Positions 24,498-33,417 of a stretch of 64,000 nt of DNA are shown here, piece after piece. Position 1 is the first letter of the stretch, and each line of letters opens with the position of its first letter. Made by a program: the position numbers and the translations under genes. Source of the DNA: Deltaproteobacteria bacterium (GTDB lineage: Bacteria; Myxococcota_A; UBA9042; DTJE01); the NCBI GenBank assembly GCA_029547805.1, contig JAKPOP010000006.1, positions 1 through 64,000 of the forward strand, in the 5' to 3' direction. The notes under the pieces are model-generated. The model searched no databases, was not told where the DNA came from, and was given only the letters and a program-made list of their open reading frames with translations.

Positions 24498-27400
24498 ATG
24501 GCCGGGTTTCGGACCGACTGGATGGAGATCTGCAACCGCCTGCTGGATCGACTCCGCGAGGGGGAGATCGGCCGGGTGCAACGGGAGGACCTGGAGGCCC
24601 TCGAGGACATCCTGACGGCGGGACTGCGGGCCATCCCGGTCCTGGTGGAGTCCCGGGAGGGGACCGCCAGACGACCCGGGCAGGGGGAGGACCCGGAACT
24701 GGTCCGGTGGTTGCGAGGCCTGTCCAGTCCGGGCCTCCGGCGGGTGGGGCGAGGGTCCCTGGTTCGGGCCCTCCGGGCGCTGGAGCGGGCGGTCTTCCAG
24801 GAATCGGCCCGCAGTCCGGGCGTCTCGCGTTGGCGCGAGGAGATCCAGGAGGGCTTCCTGCGGCTCCTGGTCTCGGTGGCGGAAGCGGGTCCGACGGAAC
24901 CCATCGCCGCCGGGACCTCCGGTGCGGGAGAGGGCGGGCCCACGATCGGCGGGTTGAGCCCGGAACGGCTCCTGGGGGTGCTGGACTCCCTGGGAAACCC
25001 GATCTTCCTCCTGGGTCCGGACCTCCGGGTGACCTGGTGCAACCAGGCGGCCTCCTGGATGTTCCGAGGGAAGGAGGCGCCTGGGGGCGGCGGGGTCGAT
25101 TCGGCGCCGGCGATCGTGGACATGGTTCCCGAGATCCCGGTCGCCCTGGCGGCCATGGAGCAGGGGGGGCAGGCCGAGGCCAGTCTCGAACGACGGGTCG
25201 AGACGCGACATGGTCCGCGGCACTTCCACCTCCGGATCCGGCGACTGGTCGGCCTTGACGGTCGGGAGATCGGTCGGGTGGTGGTGATGACCGATCTCTC
25301 GCGGCACCTGGAGATGGAAAAGGTCCTGCGACAGGCCCGGACCCGCCTGGAGGAGAAGGTCCAGGAGCGGACCGACGAGCTGGAGCGCCTGAATCAGGCC
25401 TTGCTGGCCGAGGTCCGGGAGCGGAACGAGACCGAGGCGGTCCTGCGGGAGAGCGAGGCCCGATGGCGGTCCCTGGTGGACCTCTCCCCCGATGGGGTGC
25501 TGGTGATTCGCCAGGACCGGGTGGTCTTCTACAACCAGGCGGCGGCGCGAATGCTGGGGATTCCCAGGGAGATGGCGTCCCCTCCGTCCCTGGTGGATCT
25601 GGTGCACCCGGACGACCGGGAGGAGATGACTCGGCGCATCGCCCGGGAGATGCAGGGCGAGGTCGTCCCGGAACGTCGGGAGGCCCGCTTCGTGGATCGA
25701 ACGGGCCGGGTGATCGACGTGGAGATGGCGTCCTCGACGGTCGTCTGGCAGAGGGAATCGGCAATCCAGATGGTGATCCGGGACGTCCGGGTGCAGCGAC
25801 GGCTGCTGCGGGAGGCACAGCAGCGGGTCGTGGCGTACGACGCCATCCTGGAGGCCCGGGACCGCCTGGCCCAGGGGGACCTCGGCGCCGCGGGGAACGA
25901 GGTGGCCCGGTGCCTTGGCAAGGCCCTGGGGGCCTGTCGGGTCTTCTACTGGGTTCCGGGATCGGGGCCCGAGGGGTACGCAGTGGGCGGGCTCTACGGG
26001 GAACTCGCCGGGGACGAGGAGGCCCTGGCCGGCCTGCACGGGATTCCCGAGGGGGCGCTGCCGTGGTTCCGCCGGGCGGTGTCCGGTGGCGATGCCATGG
26101 AGGTCCGGGATTGCGCCGACCGCTCCCGGTGGCCTCCCGAGTGGGTCGGGGATGCCCGGGGCGCCGTGATCTGCCCCGTTCGACATCACGAACGGGTGTT
26201 CGGGGTGGCCCTCTGCCTGTTCCGGGAGGAGATCCAGGGACCCGAGACCCGCCTGCGGCTCGTGCGGACGGTCGGGGGATACCTGGGCGCCGTGCTGGCG
26301 AACCTGTGGATGTACCGGCGCTTCCGGGAGGCCGAGACCCGGTTCCGGTCGATCTTCGAGAACGCCCTGGAGGGCATGTACGCCTGCACGCCGGACCACT
26401 GCCTGGTCGCTGTGAACCCGTCCCTGGCCCGGATCCTGGGCCATTCGGACCCGACGGCCATGATGATCGACCCCGAGGACTTCCGGCGCAAGGTCCATGC
26501 AGACCCGACGCGACGGGAGGCGTTCCTTCAGGAACTCCGGGAGAAGGGCCAGGTGATGGGCTTCGAGTACCCGGCCCGGCGGGCTGATGGGAGGAAGGTC
26601 TGGGTCTCGGAGACGGCCTGGGCCATCCGGGATGAACGGGGCGAAACGGTCCGCTACGAGGGCGTGATCGAGGACGTGAGCCGGCGGCGGGAACTGGAGG
26701 ACCAGTTGCTCCAGTCCCAGAAGCAGGAAGCCCTGGGGCGCCTGACCGGGGGGATCGCCCACGATTTCAACAACCTGTTGACCATCATCCTGGGGTACCT
26801 GGGCCAGGTGCTGGAGGATGGGAACCTGCCGCAACCGACGGAATCCTCCTTGCGGGAGGTGGAACAGGCCGCCCTCCGGGCCGCCCAGTTGACCCGCCAG
26901 TTGCTGATCTTCGGCCGGAGCCAGCCCTCGGAGACCCAGGCGGTGGAACTGACCGGTGCGGTCCGGGGGCTCGGGGGGCTCCTCAAGCGGCTCCTCGGGG
27001 AGCAGGTCCTGCTGGAGATGAAGGTCGCCGAGGCCCCCCTCTGGTCCCGCCTGGAAGGGGGACAACTGGACCAGGTGCTGATCAACCTGGCAATCAATTC
27101 CCGGGATGCGATGCCGGACGGAGGCCGCCTGATCATCGAGGTGGGGTCCCGGATCCTGCTGGATCCCGAGGAGCATCACGGGGTCGTGCTGGGACCGGGT
27201 CCCTGCGGGGAGATCCGGGTCACGGACACGGGGGTCGGGATGGGGCCGGAGGTCCAGGCCCGGATCTTCGAGCCCTTCTTCTCGACCAAGGGGTCCGGCG
27301 AGCGCTCGGGCCTGGGGCTGGCGGTCGTCTACGGGATCGTGCACAAGAGCGGCGGCATCATCCGCTGCGAGAGCGAGCCCGGCAAGGGCACCACGATGCG

Positions 27401-27860
27401 GATCCTGTTGCCCCTGGTGGCCCCCGACAACGGGACGACTGCGGGAGGTCCGGTGGTCCCGGTGACCCGGTCCCAGGGGGCTGCCAGGGTGCTCCTGGTG
27501 GAGGACGAGGGCCCCCTGCGGGAGTTCCTCCGGATGACATTGGAGCACGCGGGATACGAGGTCCTGGTGGCGCCCGACGGGGCCGCGGCGAGGCAGCGTC
27601 TCCAGGAGGAGGGGGTCATCCCGGACCTCCTGGTCAGCGACCTGGTGATGCCCGGAGAAGGGGGCCAGGACCTCGCCCGGTCCCTGCGGCAGGTCTTCCC
27701 CGGCCTCCCGGTGCTCTTCATCAGCGGCTACTCCCCAAAGGACGTGGTGGACCCCGGGTCCCGGGAGGCCTCCTGGACGTTCCTCCAGAAGCCGTTCCAG
27801 AGGGGGCAGTTGCTCGCGAAGGTCGAGGCGCTGCTGGCCGCTTCCCGGGAGGCGGGGTGA
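24498..27860 (+). CDS. Hybrid sensor histidine kinase with three PAS domains, a GAF-like domain and a receiver
   Basis: Protein of 1120 residues without a membrane segment, so probably a cytoplasmic sensor. Order: a helical N-terminus (1-130), PAS (about 153-270), coiled coil (about 275-320, 'LEEKVQERTDELERLNQALLAEV'), PAS (about 322-435), GAF-like (about 455-605), PAS (about 615-735), then HisKA with the phospho-His near 755 in 'GGIAHDFNNLLT'. The ATPase (about 850-980) has the N box 'LINLAINSRDAM', 'DTGVGM' and 'GLGLAV'. The chain ends in a receiver domain (about 1000-1115) with 'LLVEDEG', phospho-Asp near 1049 ('LLVSDLVMP') and 'LQKPF'. No response-regulator gene lies beside it. It is divergent from trkH. 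Confidence 0.92.
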   Translation: MAGFRTDWMEICNRLLDRLREGEIGRVQREDLEALEDILTAGLRAIPVLVESREGTARRPGQGEDPELVRWLRGLSSPGLRRVGRGSLVRALRALERAVFQESARSPGVSRWREEIQEGFLRLLVSVAEAGPTEPIAAGTSGAGEGGPTIGGLSPERLLGVLDSLGNPIFLLGPDLRVTWCNQAASWMFRGKEAPGGGGVDSAPAIVDMVPEIPVALAAMEQGGQAEASLERRVETRHGPRHFHLRIRRLVGLDGREIGRVVVMTDLSRHLEMEKVLRQARTRLEEKVQERTDELERLNQALLAEVRERNETEAVLRESEARWRSLVDLSPDGVLVIRQDRVVFYNQAAARMLGIPREMASPPSLVDLVHPDDREEMTRRIAREMQGEVVPERREARFVDRTGRVIDVEMASSTVVWQRESAIQMVIRDVRVQRRLLREAQQRVVAYDAILEARDRLAQGDLGAAGNEVARCLGKALGACRVFYWVPGSGPEGYAVGGLYGELAGDEEALAGLHGIPEGALPWFRRAVSGGDAMEVRDCADRSRWPPEWVGDARGAVICPVRHHERVFGVALCLFREEIQGPETRLRLVRTVGGYLGAVLANLWMYRRFREAETRFRSIFENALEGMYACTPDHCLVAVNPSLARILGHSDPTAMMIDPEDFRRKVHADPTRREAFLQELREKGQVMGFEYPARRADGRKVWVSETAWAIRDERGETVRYEGVIEDVSRRRELEDQLLQSQKQEALGRLTGGIAHDFNNLLTIILGYLGQVLEDGNLPQPTESSLREVEQAALRAAQLTRQLLIFGRSQPSETQAVELTGAVRGLGGLLKRLLGEQVLLEMKVAEAPLWSRLEGGQLDQVLINLAINSRDAMPDGGRLIIEVGSRILLDPEEHHGVVLGPGPCGEIRVTDTGVGMGPEVQARIFEPFFSTKGSGERSGLGLAVVYGIVHKSGGIIRCESEPGKGTTMRILLPLVAPDNGTTAGGPVVPVTRSQGAARVLLVEDEGPLREFLRMTLEHAGYEVLVAPDGAAARQRLQEEGVIPDLLVSDLVMPGEGGQDLARSLRQVFPGLPVLFISGYSPKDVVDPGSREASWTFLQKPFQRGQLLAKVEALLAASREAG

Positions 27861-27876
27861 CCCTCGCGTCGGCGCC

Positions 27877-29007
27877 TCAGGCCAGGAGGCGCGCCATGCC
27901 GTCGGCCAGGAACATGCCCCGGTCCGTCGGCACCAGGAGGTCGCCCCGTTGGCGGATCAGCCCCCGGGCGATGAGCCTTCCCAGGCGGGACCGGGCCTCT
28001 GGCGAATCGCCCAGCATCGCCGCCGGGAGGCCCTCGAGGGACCGGAGGCCCAGCAGCAACACTTCCAGCCGGACCTGTTCCGGGGTCAGGGGGTCTTCCA
28101 TCGCCGTGGGCAGGAGGCCTCGGTCCAGGCGCCGGAGCCAGGCCTCCAGGGACCGGAGGTCTTGCCAGCGCCGGGCGCCGTCGAAGGAGTGGGCGCCGGG
28201 TCCCAGGCCCAGCACCGGCACCCGACGCCAGTAGCGCCGGTTGTGTCGGGATCGATGCCCCGCGTCGATGGCCCAGTTCGAGACCTCGTAGTGCAGGTAT
28301 CCCGCCCGGCGGAGGCGGTCCGTGGCAGCCCGGTAGAGGCGTGCCAGCACGGCATCCGAGGCCAGGCGAATCGCTCCTCGGGCCACGGCCCGGACCAGGG
28401 GAGTGCGGCCCTCGGGGGTCAGGGCATAGAGGGACAGGTGCTCGGGCCGGAAGGCGATCACCTCGTCCAGGGTCTCGGTCCAGTCGGCGACGCCCTGGCC
28501 AGGAATCCCGAACAGCAGGTCGATTCCGAGGTCGTCGCAGCCCTGGTCCCGGGCCAGGCGCATCGCCCGTCGTGCCTGGGCCCCGTCGTGGCGGCGGCCC
28601 AGCGACTTCAGCAGGTCGTCCCGGAGGGCCTGGACTCCGAGGCTCAGGCGCCGGAAGCCCAGGTTCCGCCAGGCCGCCAGGTGCTCTCGGGTGACGTCCT
28701 GGGGATTCGCCTCGAGGGTCCACTCCTCGGCCTGATCCAGGGGCAGTGCCTCCCGAAGTCCCTGGACCAACGCGGTCAGGAGCGGCAGGGGCAGCAGGCT
28801 CGGGGTGCCGCCTCCCAGATAGAAGGTGCCGAAGGGTTCCGGGCCCCAGGATCGCATCCGGGCCTCCCGCAGCACCCCCTCGACGAAGCGGGGCATGCGG
28901 TCCAGACGGGTCCCCGACACGAAGGCGCAGTAGCGGCAGCGGGACTCGCAGAAGGGAACGTGGACGTAGAGCCCCGGGGCCTCCGGGCGGTCCTCGTCAG
29001 TCTTCAT
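27877..29007 (-). CDS. hemW: Radical SAM protein HemW (heme chaperone family)
   Basis: Protein of 376 residues of the HemW/HemN-like family. It has the radical SAM cluster motif with Cys20, Cys24 and Cys27 ('CESRCRYC'), then Phe29, '[10 protein letters not shown]' and '[17 protein letters not shown]' typical of the family. HemW is a heme-binding chaperone; true HemN oxygen-independent coproporphyrinogen oxidase has an extra Cys (CxxxCxxCxC) that is absent here. It overlaps the end of lepA by 11 bases on the same strand, so expression is coupled. lepA and hemW are neighbours in many bacteria, which supports the call. Confidence 0.88.
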   Translation of the reverse strand: MKTDEDRPEAPGLYVHVPFCESRCRYCAFVSGTRLDRMPRFVEGVLREARMRSWGPEPFGTFYLGGGTPSLLPLPLLTALVQGLREALPLDQAEEWTLEANPQDVTREHLAAWRNLGFRRLSLGVQALRDDLLKSLGRRHDGAQARRAMRLARDQGCDDLGIDLLFGIPGQGVADWTETLDEVIAFRPEHLSLYALTPEGRTPLVRAVARGAIRLASDAVLARLYRAATDRLRRAGYLHYEVSNWAIDAGHRSRHNRRYWRRVPVLGLGPGAHSFDGARRWQDLRSLEAWLRRLDRGLLPTAMEDPLTPEQVRLEVLLLGLRSLEGLPAAMLGDSPEARSRLGRLIARGLIRQRGDLLVPTDRGMFLADGMARLLA

Positions 29008-30796
29008 CCCGGGACTTCAGGACGGCGATGAACGCCGATTGCGGGATCTCCACGTCCCCCACGACCTTCAGGCGGCGCTTGCCGGCCTTCTGCTTCTCCA
29101 GCAGTTTGCGCTTCCGGGTGATGTCCCCGCCGTAGCACTTCGCGGTGACGTCCTTCCGGAAGGGGGCGATGGTCTCCCGGGCGATGATGTGTCCGCCGAT
29201 GGCTCCCTGGATGGGGATCTTGAACTGCTGCCGGGGGATCTCGTCCTTCAGGCGCTCGCAGGCCTGGACCGCCCGCTCTCGGGCGCGATCCCGGTGGACG
29301 ATCATCGACAGGGCGTCCACCCGCTCCCCGTTCACCAGGATGTCCAGCTTCACGAGGTCCGACGGGCGATAGTCCAGCAGTTCATAGTCGAAGGACCCGT
29401 AGCCCTGGGTGAGGCTCTTGAGGCGGTCATAGAAATCGAAGATGGCCTCGGCCAGGGGCATGTCGAATCGGAGTTCCACCCGCCCCGGCGAGGGATAGTG
29501 CAGTTCCTGATTCACCCCCCGGCGATCCATGCACAGGCGCATCAGGGACCCCAGGTAGCGCTCCGGGGCCAGGATCGTGGCCCGGATGAAGGGCTCCTCG
29601 GCGCCGACGATCCGCGCGGGGTCGGGGTAGTGGGCCGGGTTGTCCACCTCGATGGTCCGACCGTCGGTGAGGGTGAAGCGGTAGATCACGGAGGGGGCCG
29701 TCAGGATCAGGGACTGGCCGTATTCCCGTTCCAGGCGCTCCTGGACGATCTCCAGGTGCAGGAGTCCCAGGAATCCGCATCGAAATCCCTGGCCCAGGGC
29801 CGCCGAGGAGTCCTTCTGGTAGACCAGGGCCGCGTCGTTCAGCTGATACTTCTCGAGGGCCTCGGCCAGGGCCTCGTAGTCCTCCGACGACACGGGGTAG
29901 AGGCTGCTGAAGACCACGGGCTTGAACTCCCGGAACCCCTTGAGAGGGGCTGCGGCGGGGCGGTTCGCCAGCGTGATCGTGTCCCCGACGTGGGTGTCGG
30001 CGATGGACTTCACCCCCGCGATCAGGTAGCCCACCTCGCCGGCCTGGAGCCGCGGCCGGGCCTCGCGGCGGATGCGGAAGACGCCCACCTCCTCGACGCG
30101 GAAGGTCTTGCCGCTGGCCATCATGCGGATCGTGTCCCCGGGCCGGACCTCGCCGTCGAAGACCCGCACCGAGGCCACGGCTCCGCGGAAGGGGTCGTAG
30201 AAGGCGTCGAAGATCAACGCCCGGAGGGGGTCCTCGGACCGGCCCCGGGGGGGCGGGATGTGGCGCACGATGGCCTGCAGCAGTTCATCGATCCCGATGC
30301 CCTGCTTCGCGGAGACCAGCAGGGCCCCGTCCGAGGGAAGGCCCAGTTCCTGCTCGATCTCCGACCGGGTCCGGTCCACGTCGGCCGACGGGAGGTCGAT
30401 CTTGTTGATGACGGGCAGGATCTCCAGGTCGTGCTCCAGGGCCAGGTAGAGGTTCGCCACGGTCTGGGCCTGGACCCCCTGGGAGGCGTCCACCACCAGC
30501 AGCACCCCCTCGCAGGATGCCAGGGCTCGACTCACCTCGTAGGTGAAGTCCACGTGCCCGGGGGTGTCGATCAGGTTCAGTTCCCACGGACGGCCATCTG
30601 CGTCGGTGAAGGGGAGATTGCAGGTCTGGGTCTTGATCGTGATTCCCCGCTCCCGCTCCAGGTCCAGGTTGTCCAGGATCTGGTCCCGGAAGTTCCGGTC
30701 CTCCACCACCCCGCAGTGCTGGATCAACCGGTCGGCGAGCGTGGACTTGCCGTGGTCGATGTGGGCGATGATGCTGAAATTGCGGACGTTCTCCAC
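28997..30796 (-). CDS. lepA: Elongation factor 4 (LepA)
   Basis: Ribosome-associated translational GTPase. From GTG at 30796 the protein is 599 residues, the standard length, and starts with the conserved '[18 protein letters not shown]', holding the P-loop. It has 'DTPGHVDF' (G3), 'NKIDLPSAD' (G4) and the LepA-specific C-terminus. A TTG at 30829 in the same frame would add 11 residues but would precede the transcription start of the candidate promoter and has no good binding site; the GTG has GGGAG upstream. The final 11 bases overlap the start of hemW. Confidence 0.95.
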   Translation of the reverse strand: MENVRNFSIIAHIDHGKSTLADRLIQHCGVVEDRNFRDQILDNLDLERERGITIKTQTCNLPFTDADGRPWELNLIDTPGHVDFTYEVSRALASCEGVLLVVDASQGVQAQTVANLYLALEHDLEILPVINKIDLPSADVDRTRSEIEQELGLPSDGALLVSAKQGIGIDELLQAIVRHIPPPRGRSEDPLRALIFDAFYDPFRGAVASVRVFDGEVRPGDTIRMMASGKTFRVEEVGVFRIRREARPRLQAGEVGYLIAGVKSIADTHVGDTITLANRPAAAPLKGFREFKPVVFSSLYPVSSEDYEALAEALEKYQLNDAALVYQKDSSAALGQGFRCGFLGLLHLEIVQERLEREYGQSLILTAPSVIYRFTLTDGRTIEVDNPAHYPDPARIVGAEEPFIRATILAPERYLGSLMRLCMDRRGVNQELHYPSPGRVELRFDMPLAEAIFDFYDRLKSLTQGYGSFDYELLDYRPSDLVKLDILVNGERVDALSMIVHRDRARERAVQACERLKDEIPRQQFKIPIQGAIGGHIIARETIAPFRKDVTAKCYGGDITRKRKLLEKQKAGKRRLKVVGDVEIPQSAFIAVLKSRDED

Positions 30797-30828
30797 GGGC
30801 GCTCCCGCTTCCCGGTTCTGGCGGCGCA

Positions 30829-30857
30829 AGGATGGACGGGGGCAGAGGTCCTGTCAA
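30829..30857 (-). promoter_or_regulatory. Candidate promoter for lepA-hemW
   Basis: On the minus strand a perfect TTGACA (30857-30852) is 17 bases from CATCCT (30834-30829). It overlaps the stop codon of the upstream lipoprotein. A start site near 30822 would leave about 26 bases before the GTG. Confidence 0.45.
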
Positions 30858-32104
30858 GGCGCGCGGCAGGCATTCCAGGGGTCGTCGGGGGCGCAGGTCC
30901 ACGTGCCGCTGCCGCACATGGCGTAGGTGATCAGGGCCTCGTCGCAGGAGGAGTACCATCCCTCGGACCGGGTCCCGATGTGCAGGCAGATCGCGTCGCA
31001 ACGGGAGCAGTCCGCCGGCATGATGGGCTTGCCGGTGCAGGGATTCACCCACTGCCAGCCCCCGACTCCGTCCTTCAGGCACTCTGGCACGCAGTCCGCT
31101 CCCGGGACATTGCAGGAGCAGAAAGGGACCTCCAGCCCACCGGGACACTGGAAGAGTCCCGGCGTGCTCTCGCTGGTGCATCTCCCTCCCACGCAGGTGT
31201 CGGTGGCCAGGAGGACGCAGTTCCGTCTGGGGCCGCATTGCGAAAAGGCGATGAGCCCGGCATCGTCCCGCCAGCCCTCGCTCCGGGTGCCGATGGCGCT
31301 GCACACGGGGCCCTGCCCCGGGGTGCAGGGGGGATCCTTGCGAAGGAACTCCTGGGTGCACGGGTTCCTCCACCCGAAGGCTCCGGAGCCCGGGTCCACT
31401 TCCTGGCAGTCCGGCACGCAGCCGAGGTCCTGCTCGCAGGTGCACCAGGGAACCCGGCTTCCATCGGGGCAGGGCACCATGTCCGCGGTTCCGGGCCTGC
31501 AGAGGGTGGGACACTGCCATTCCGGGTGGTCAATGCAGGAGATTCCCTGGTCGGTGCAGCGGCAGTGGGGGACCATCGATCCGTCCGGGCAGGTGTACCG
31601 GGGCTCCTCGTAACCGGAGCAGTCGCACTGGCAGGTCCCCTCCGGTGCGCAGAAGGCCTTCGGGCATCCCGCAAGCCTCCCGTTGCAGTCGTCGTCCTGG
31701 GCGCAGTCCCGGCAGGCACAGATGGGGCATCCCTGGGCGTCCTGGGCGAAGCCGAACTCGCACCAGAGGCCGCAGGAGACGGGTTCGCAGGCGTCGGACG
31801 CCGTGTCTTCCCGGGGCCCATCGGTCCCGATGTCCACCGTCCCGTCGAGGATGCCGTCAGGGAGGCCCGGGACCTCCTCGGGACCACCGGGGTCCGCTGC
31901 CTCGGGAGCGGGATCCCGGTTCGTGTCCTCGGCGATCCCGTCGGCCAGAGGCGGGGCATCCGTCGCCGGGTCCGACGCCGCACCATCCGGGGCCGCCTCC
32001 GGCGCCGCATCCAGGCCCGGCGGGAGTTCGGGGAACGGCTGGACCTTCGTGGTGCAGGAGGCCATCACGAGACAGACGAGGCCCATCGTGGATCGTCCCT
32101 TCAT
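30854..32104 (-). CDS. Cysteine-rich lipoprotein with an antistasin-like module and a duplicated segment
   Basis: Predicted lipoprotein of 416 residues; 'LVMASC' makes Cys17 the anchor. An acidic Asp/Pro linker runs to about residue 100. Next is an antistasin-like module ('CEPVSCGLWCEFGF...GCPICAC'). The rest is Cys-rich, with a roughly 85-residue unit present twice: each copy has 'NPCT' and ends near 'IGTRSEGW' (R or Y) plus a Cys-Gly. The ATG at 32104 is chosen because AGGAGGG lies 8 bases upstream; an in-frame ATG at 32125 has none. Function unknown; antistasin modules are best known as protease inhibitors, and a similar role at the surface is speculation. Confidence 0.75.
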   Translation of the reverse strand: MKGRSTMGLVCLVMASCTTKVQPFPELPPGLDAAPEAAPDGAASDPATDAPPLADGIAEDTNRDPAPEAADPGGPEEVPGLPDGILDGTVDIGTDGPREDTASDACEPVSCGLWCEFGFAQDAQGCPICACRDCAQDDDCNGRLAGCPKAFCAPEGTCQCDCSGYEEPRYTCPDGSMVPHCRCTDQGISCIDHPEWQCPTLCRPGTADMVPCPDGSRVPWCTCEQDLGCVPDCQEVDPGSGAFGWRNPCTQEFLRKDPPCTPGQGPVCSAIGTRSEGWRDDAGLIAFSQCGPRRNCVLLATDTCVGGRCTSESTPGLFQCPGGLEVPFCSCNVPGADCVPECLKDGVGGWQWVNPCTGKPIMPADCSRCDAICLHIGTRSEGWYSSCDEALITYAMCGSGTWTCAPDDPWNACRAP

Positions 32105-32221
32105 GGAGCCGACCCTCCTGTTCATGGACGGGTCTCATTGTAACGCGTTGCGGGCCATCTCGCCCACCGGTTCTCCGGCGCGGCGAGGACCTCTTGCGAC
32201 GGGACGGCGAACCCCCGGATC

Positions 32222-32250
32222 TTGTCCCGGCGTCGCGCCTGCGCTAGCGT
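32222..32250 (+). promoter_or_regulatory. Candidate promoter for the flavin reductase-like gene
   Basis: TTGTCC (32222-32227) and TAGCGT (32245-32250) are 17 bases apart; the ATG follows 27 bases later. Read by eye. Confidence 0.4.
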
Positions 32251-32276
32251 CAGGGGAGCCGTTCGGGAGGCCTCCC

Positions 32277-32816
32277 ATGACGACCCTCACCTGGGACGAG
32301 GCGATCAGGCTCGCGTCCCCGCATCCCTTCGCCCTGCTCTGCACGATGGGCGCCTCGGGTCAGGCGAACCTGATGGGCATCGGCTGGTGGACCATCGTGT
32401 CCTGGAATCCTCCCCAGGTCGCCATCTCGGTCGGGCGGGGGCAGTTCAGCCGCGAGTGCCTCGACGAGGTGCCGGAGTTCACGTTGAACCTGCCCTCGGA
32501 GGAGCAGGCCCGGGGTGCCTGGGTCTGCGGGACGGTGAGCGGTCGGGAGGGGGACAAGTTCGCCCGGTCGGGCCTCCGGCAGGTGCCTTCCCTCGAGGTG
32601 CGGCCGCCGCGGGTCGAGGGGGCGACGGTGGTCTTCGAGTGTCAGGTGGTCCGGTTCATCGAGACCGGGGACCACGTCCTCTACCTGGCGGACGTGAAGG
32701 CCATCTCGGGCAGTCCAGAGAAGCCTCGGCACCTGTACAGCATCCACTACCATCGACTGGTGAGTCTGGACGGAAGCCGGCTGGACCCCCTTCCGGTGGA
32801 CGCGGGGGGGACCTGA
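32277..32816 (+). CDS. Flavin reductase-like FMN-binding split-barrel protein
   Basis: Protein of 179 residues. The sequence 'NLMGIGWWTIVSWNPPQVAISVGRG' followed by 'FTLNLPSEEQ' is the core of the flavin reductase-like split barrel, which binds FMN as a dimer. The C-terminal 'HYHRLVSLDG' also fits. Some members reduce flavin, others have unknown substrates, so a specific reaction cannot be given. The ATG at 32277 has GGGAGG upstream. It lies divergent from the antistasin-like lipoprotein and 56 bases before the Mpo1-like gene. Confidence 0.8.
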   Translation: MTTLTWDEAIRLASPHPFALLCTMGASGQANLMGIGWWTIVSWNPPQVAISVGRGQFSRECLDEVPEFTLNLPSEEQARGAWVCGTVSGREGDKFARSGLRQVPSLEVRPPRVEGATVVFECQVVRFIETGDHVLYLADVKAISGSPEKPRHLYSIHYHRLVSLDGSRLDPLPVDAGGT

Positions 32817-32872
32817 TTCGGGCTGAAGACCTGGAAATTCGGGATTCTTGGGTGGCTCCAGGAGGGAAGAAG

Positions 32873-33379
32873 ATGGCAGGCATTCCGTGGAACTGGCTGG
32901 CCCCGGGTCGGGAGCGGGGGGCGGCGATGGCCGGGGCAGGGATGATCGCCCTCTGCGGCGGCAGCAAGGCGGTCGGCCTGGGCCTCTTCGGCAAGGGGGT
33001 GATGGAGATCGAGAAGGCCTGGCGGGAGGCCCATCCGGACTTCTCGGGCGGCCTGGGGGAACGGTGGCGAGAGGCCGTCGCCTTCTACGAGGCGACGCAC
33101 CGGCATCCCACGAACCGGATGCTGCACATGGCCGGCATCCCGCTGATTCTGGGCGGGGCGGTGGGGCTGCTGGCCTCGCCCCGATACACGGTCCCCTGGT
33201 GGGTCTCCAACGGGGCCTTTGCGGTGGGCTGGGCGATGAACCTGGTGGGCCACGGGGTCTTCGAAAAGAACCGCCCGGCCTTTGCCGACGACCCCCTGTC
33301 GTTCCTGGCGGGCCCCGTCTGGGACCTTCGGCAGTGGGCTGGTCTGCTGCGGAACCGCAGGGCGCCACAGCCCGCCTGA
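32873..33379 (+). CDS. Mpo1-like (DUF962) membrane protein
   Basis: Protein of 168 residues. It has the family signature 'YEATHRHPTNRMLHMAGIPLI', then a membrane segment ('LILGGAVGLL'), another ('NGAFAVGWAMNLVGHGVFEKNRPA') and the closing 'DPLSFLAGPVWDLRQW'. The yeast relative Mpo1 is an iron-dependent dioxygenase of fatty acid alpha-oxidation; bacterial members are uncharacterised. The His residues near 90-98 and the 'GHGVFEKN' His fit its metal site. ATG at 32873 has CCAGGAGGGAAG upstream. No partner is evident. Confidence 0.82.
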   Translation: MAGIPWNWLAPGRERGAAMAGAGMIALCGGSKAVGLGLFGKGVMEIEKAWREAHPDFSGGLGERWREAVAFYEATHRHPTNRMLHMAGIPLILGGAVGLLASPRYTVPWWVSNGAFAVGWAMNLVGHGVFEKNRPAFADDPLSFLAGPVWDLRQWAGLLRNRRAPQPA

Positions 33380-33417
33380 TTCGGGGCTGGGGTGCCACCG
33401 GGAACGGCGATCGGTTC

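Noticed and set aside
29039-32143. Plus-strand frame of over 1000 codons opposite lepA and the antistasin-like gene
   Set aside because: Opposite lepA, which is certain. The translation is a repetitive Gly/Val/Leu/Asp pattern typical of antisense.
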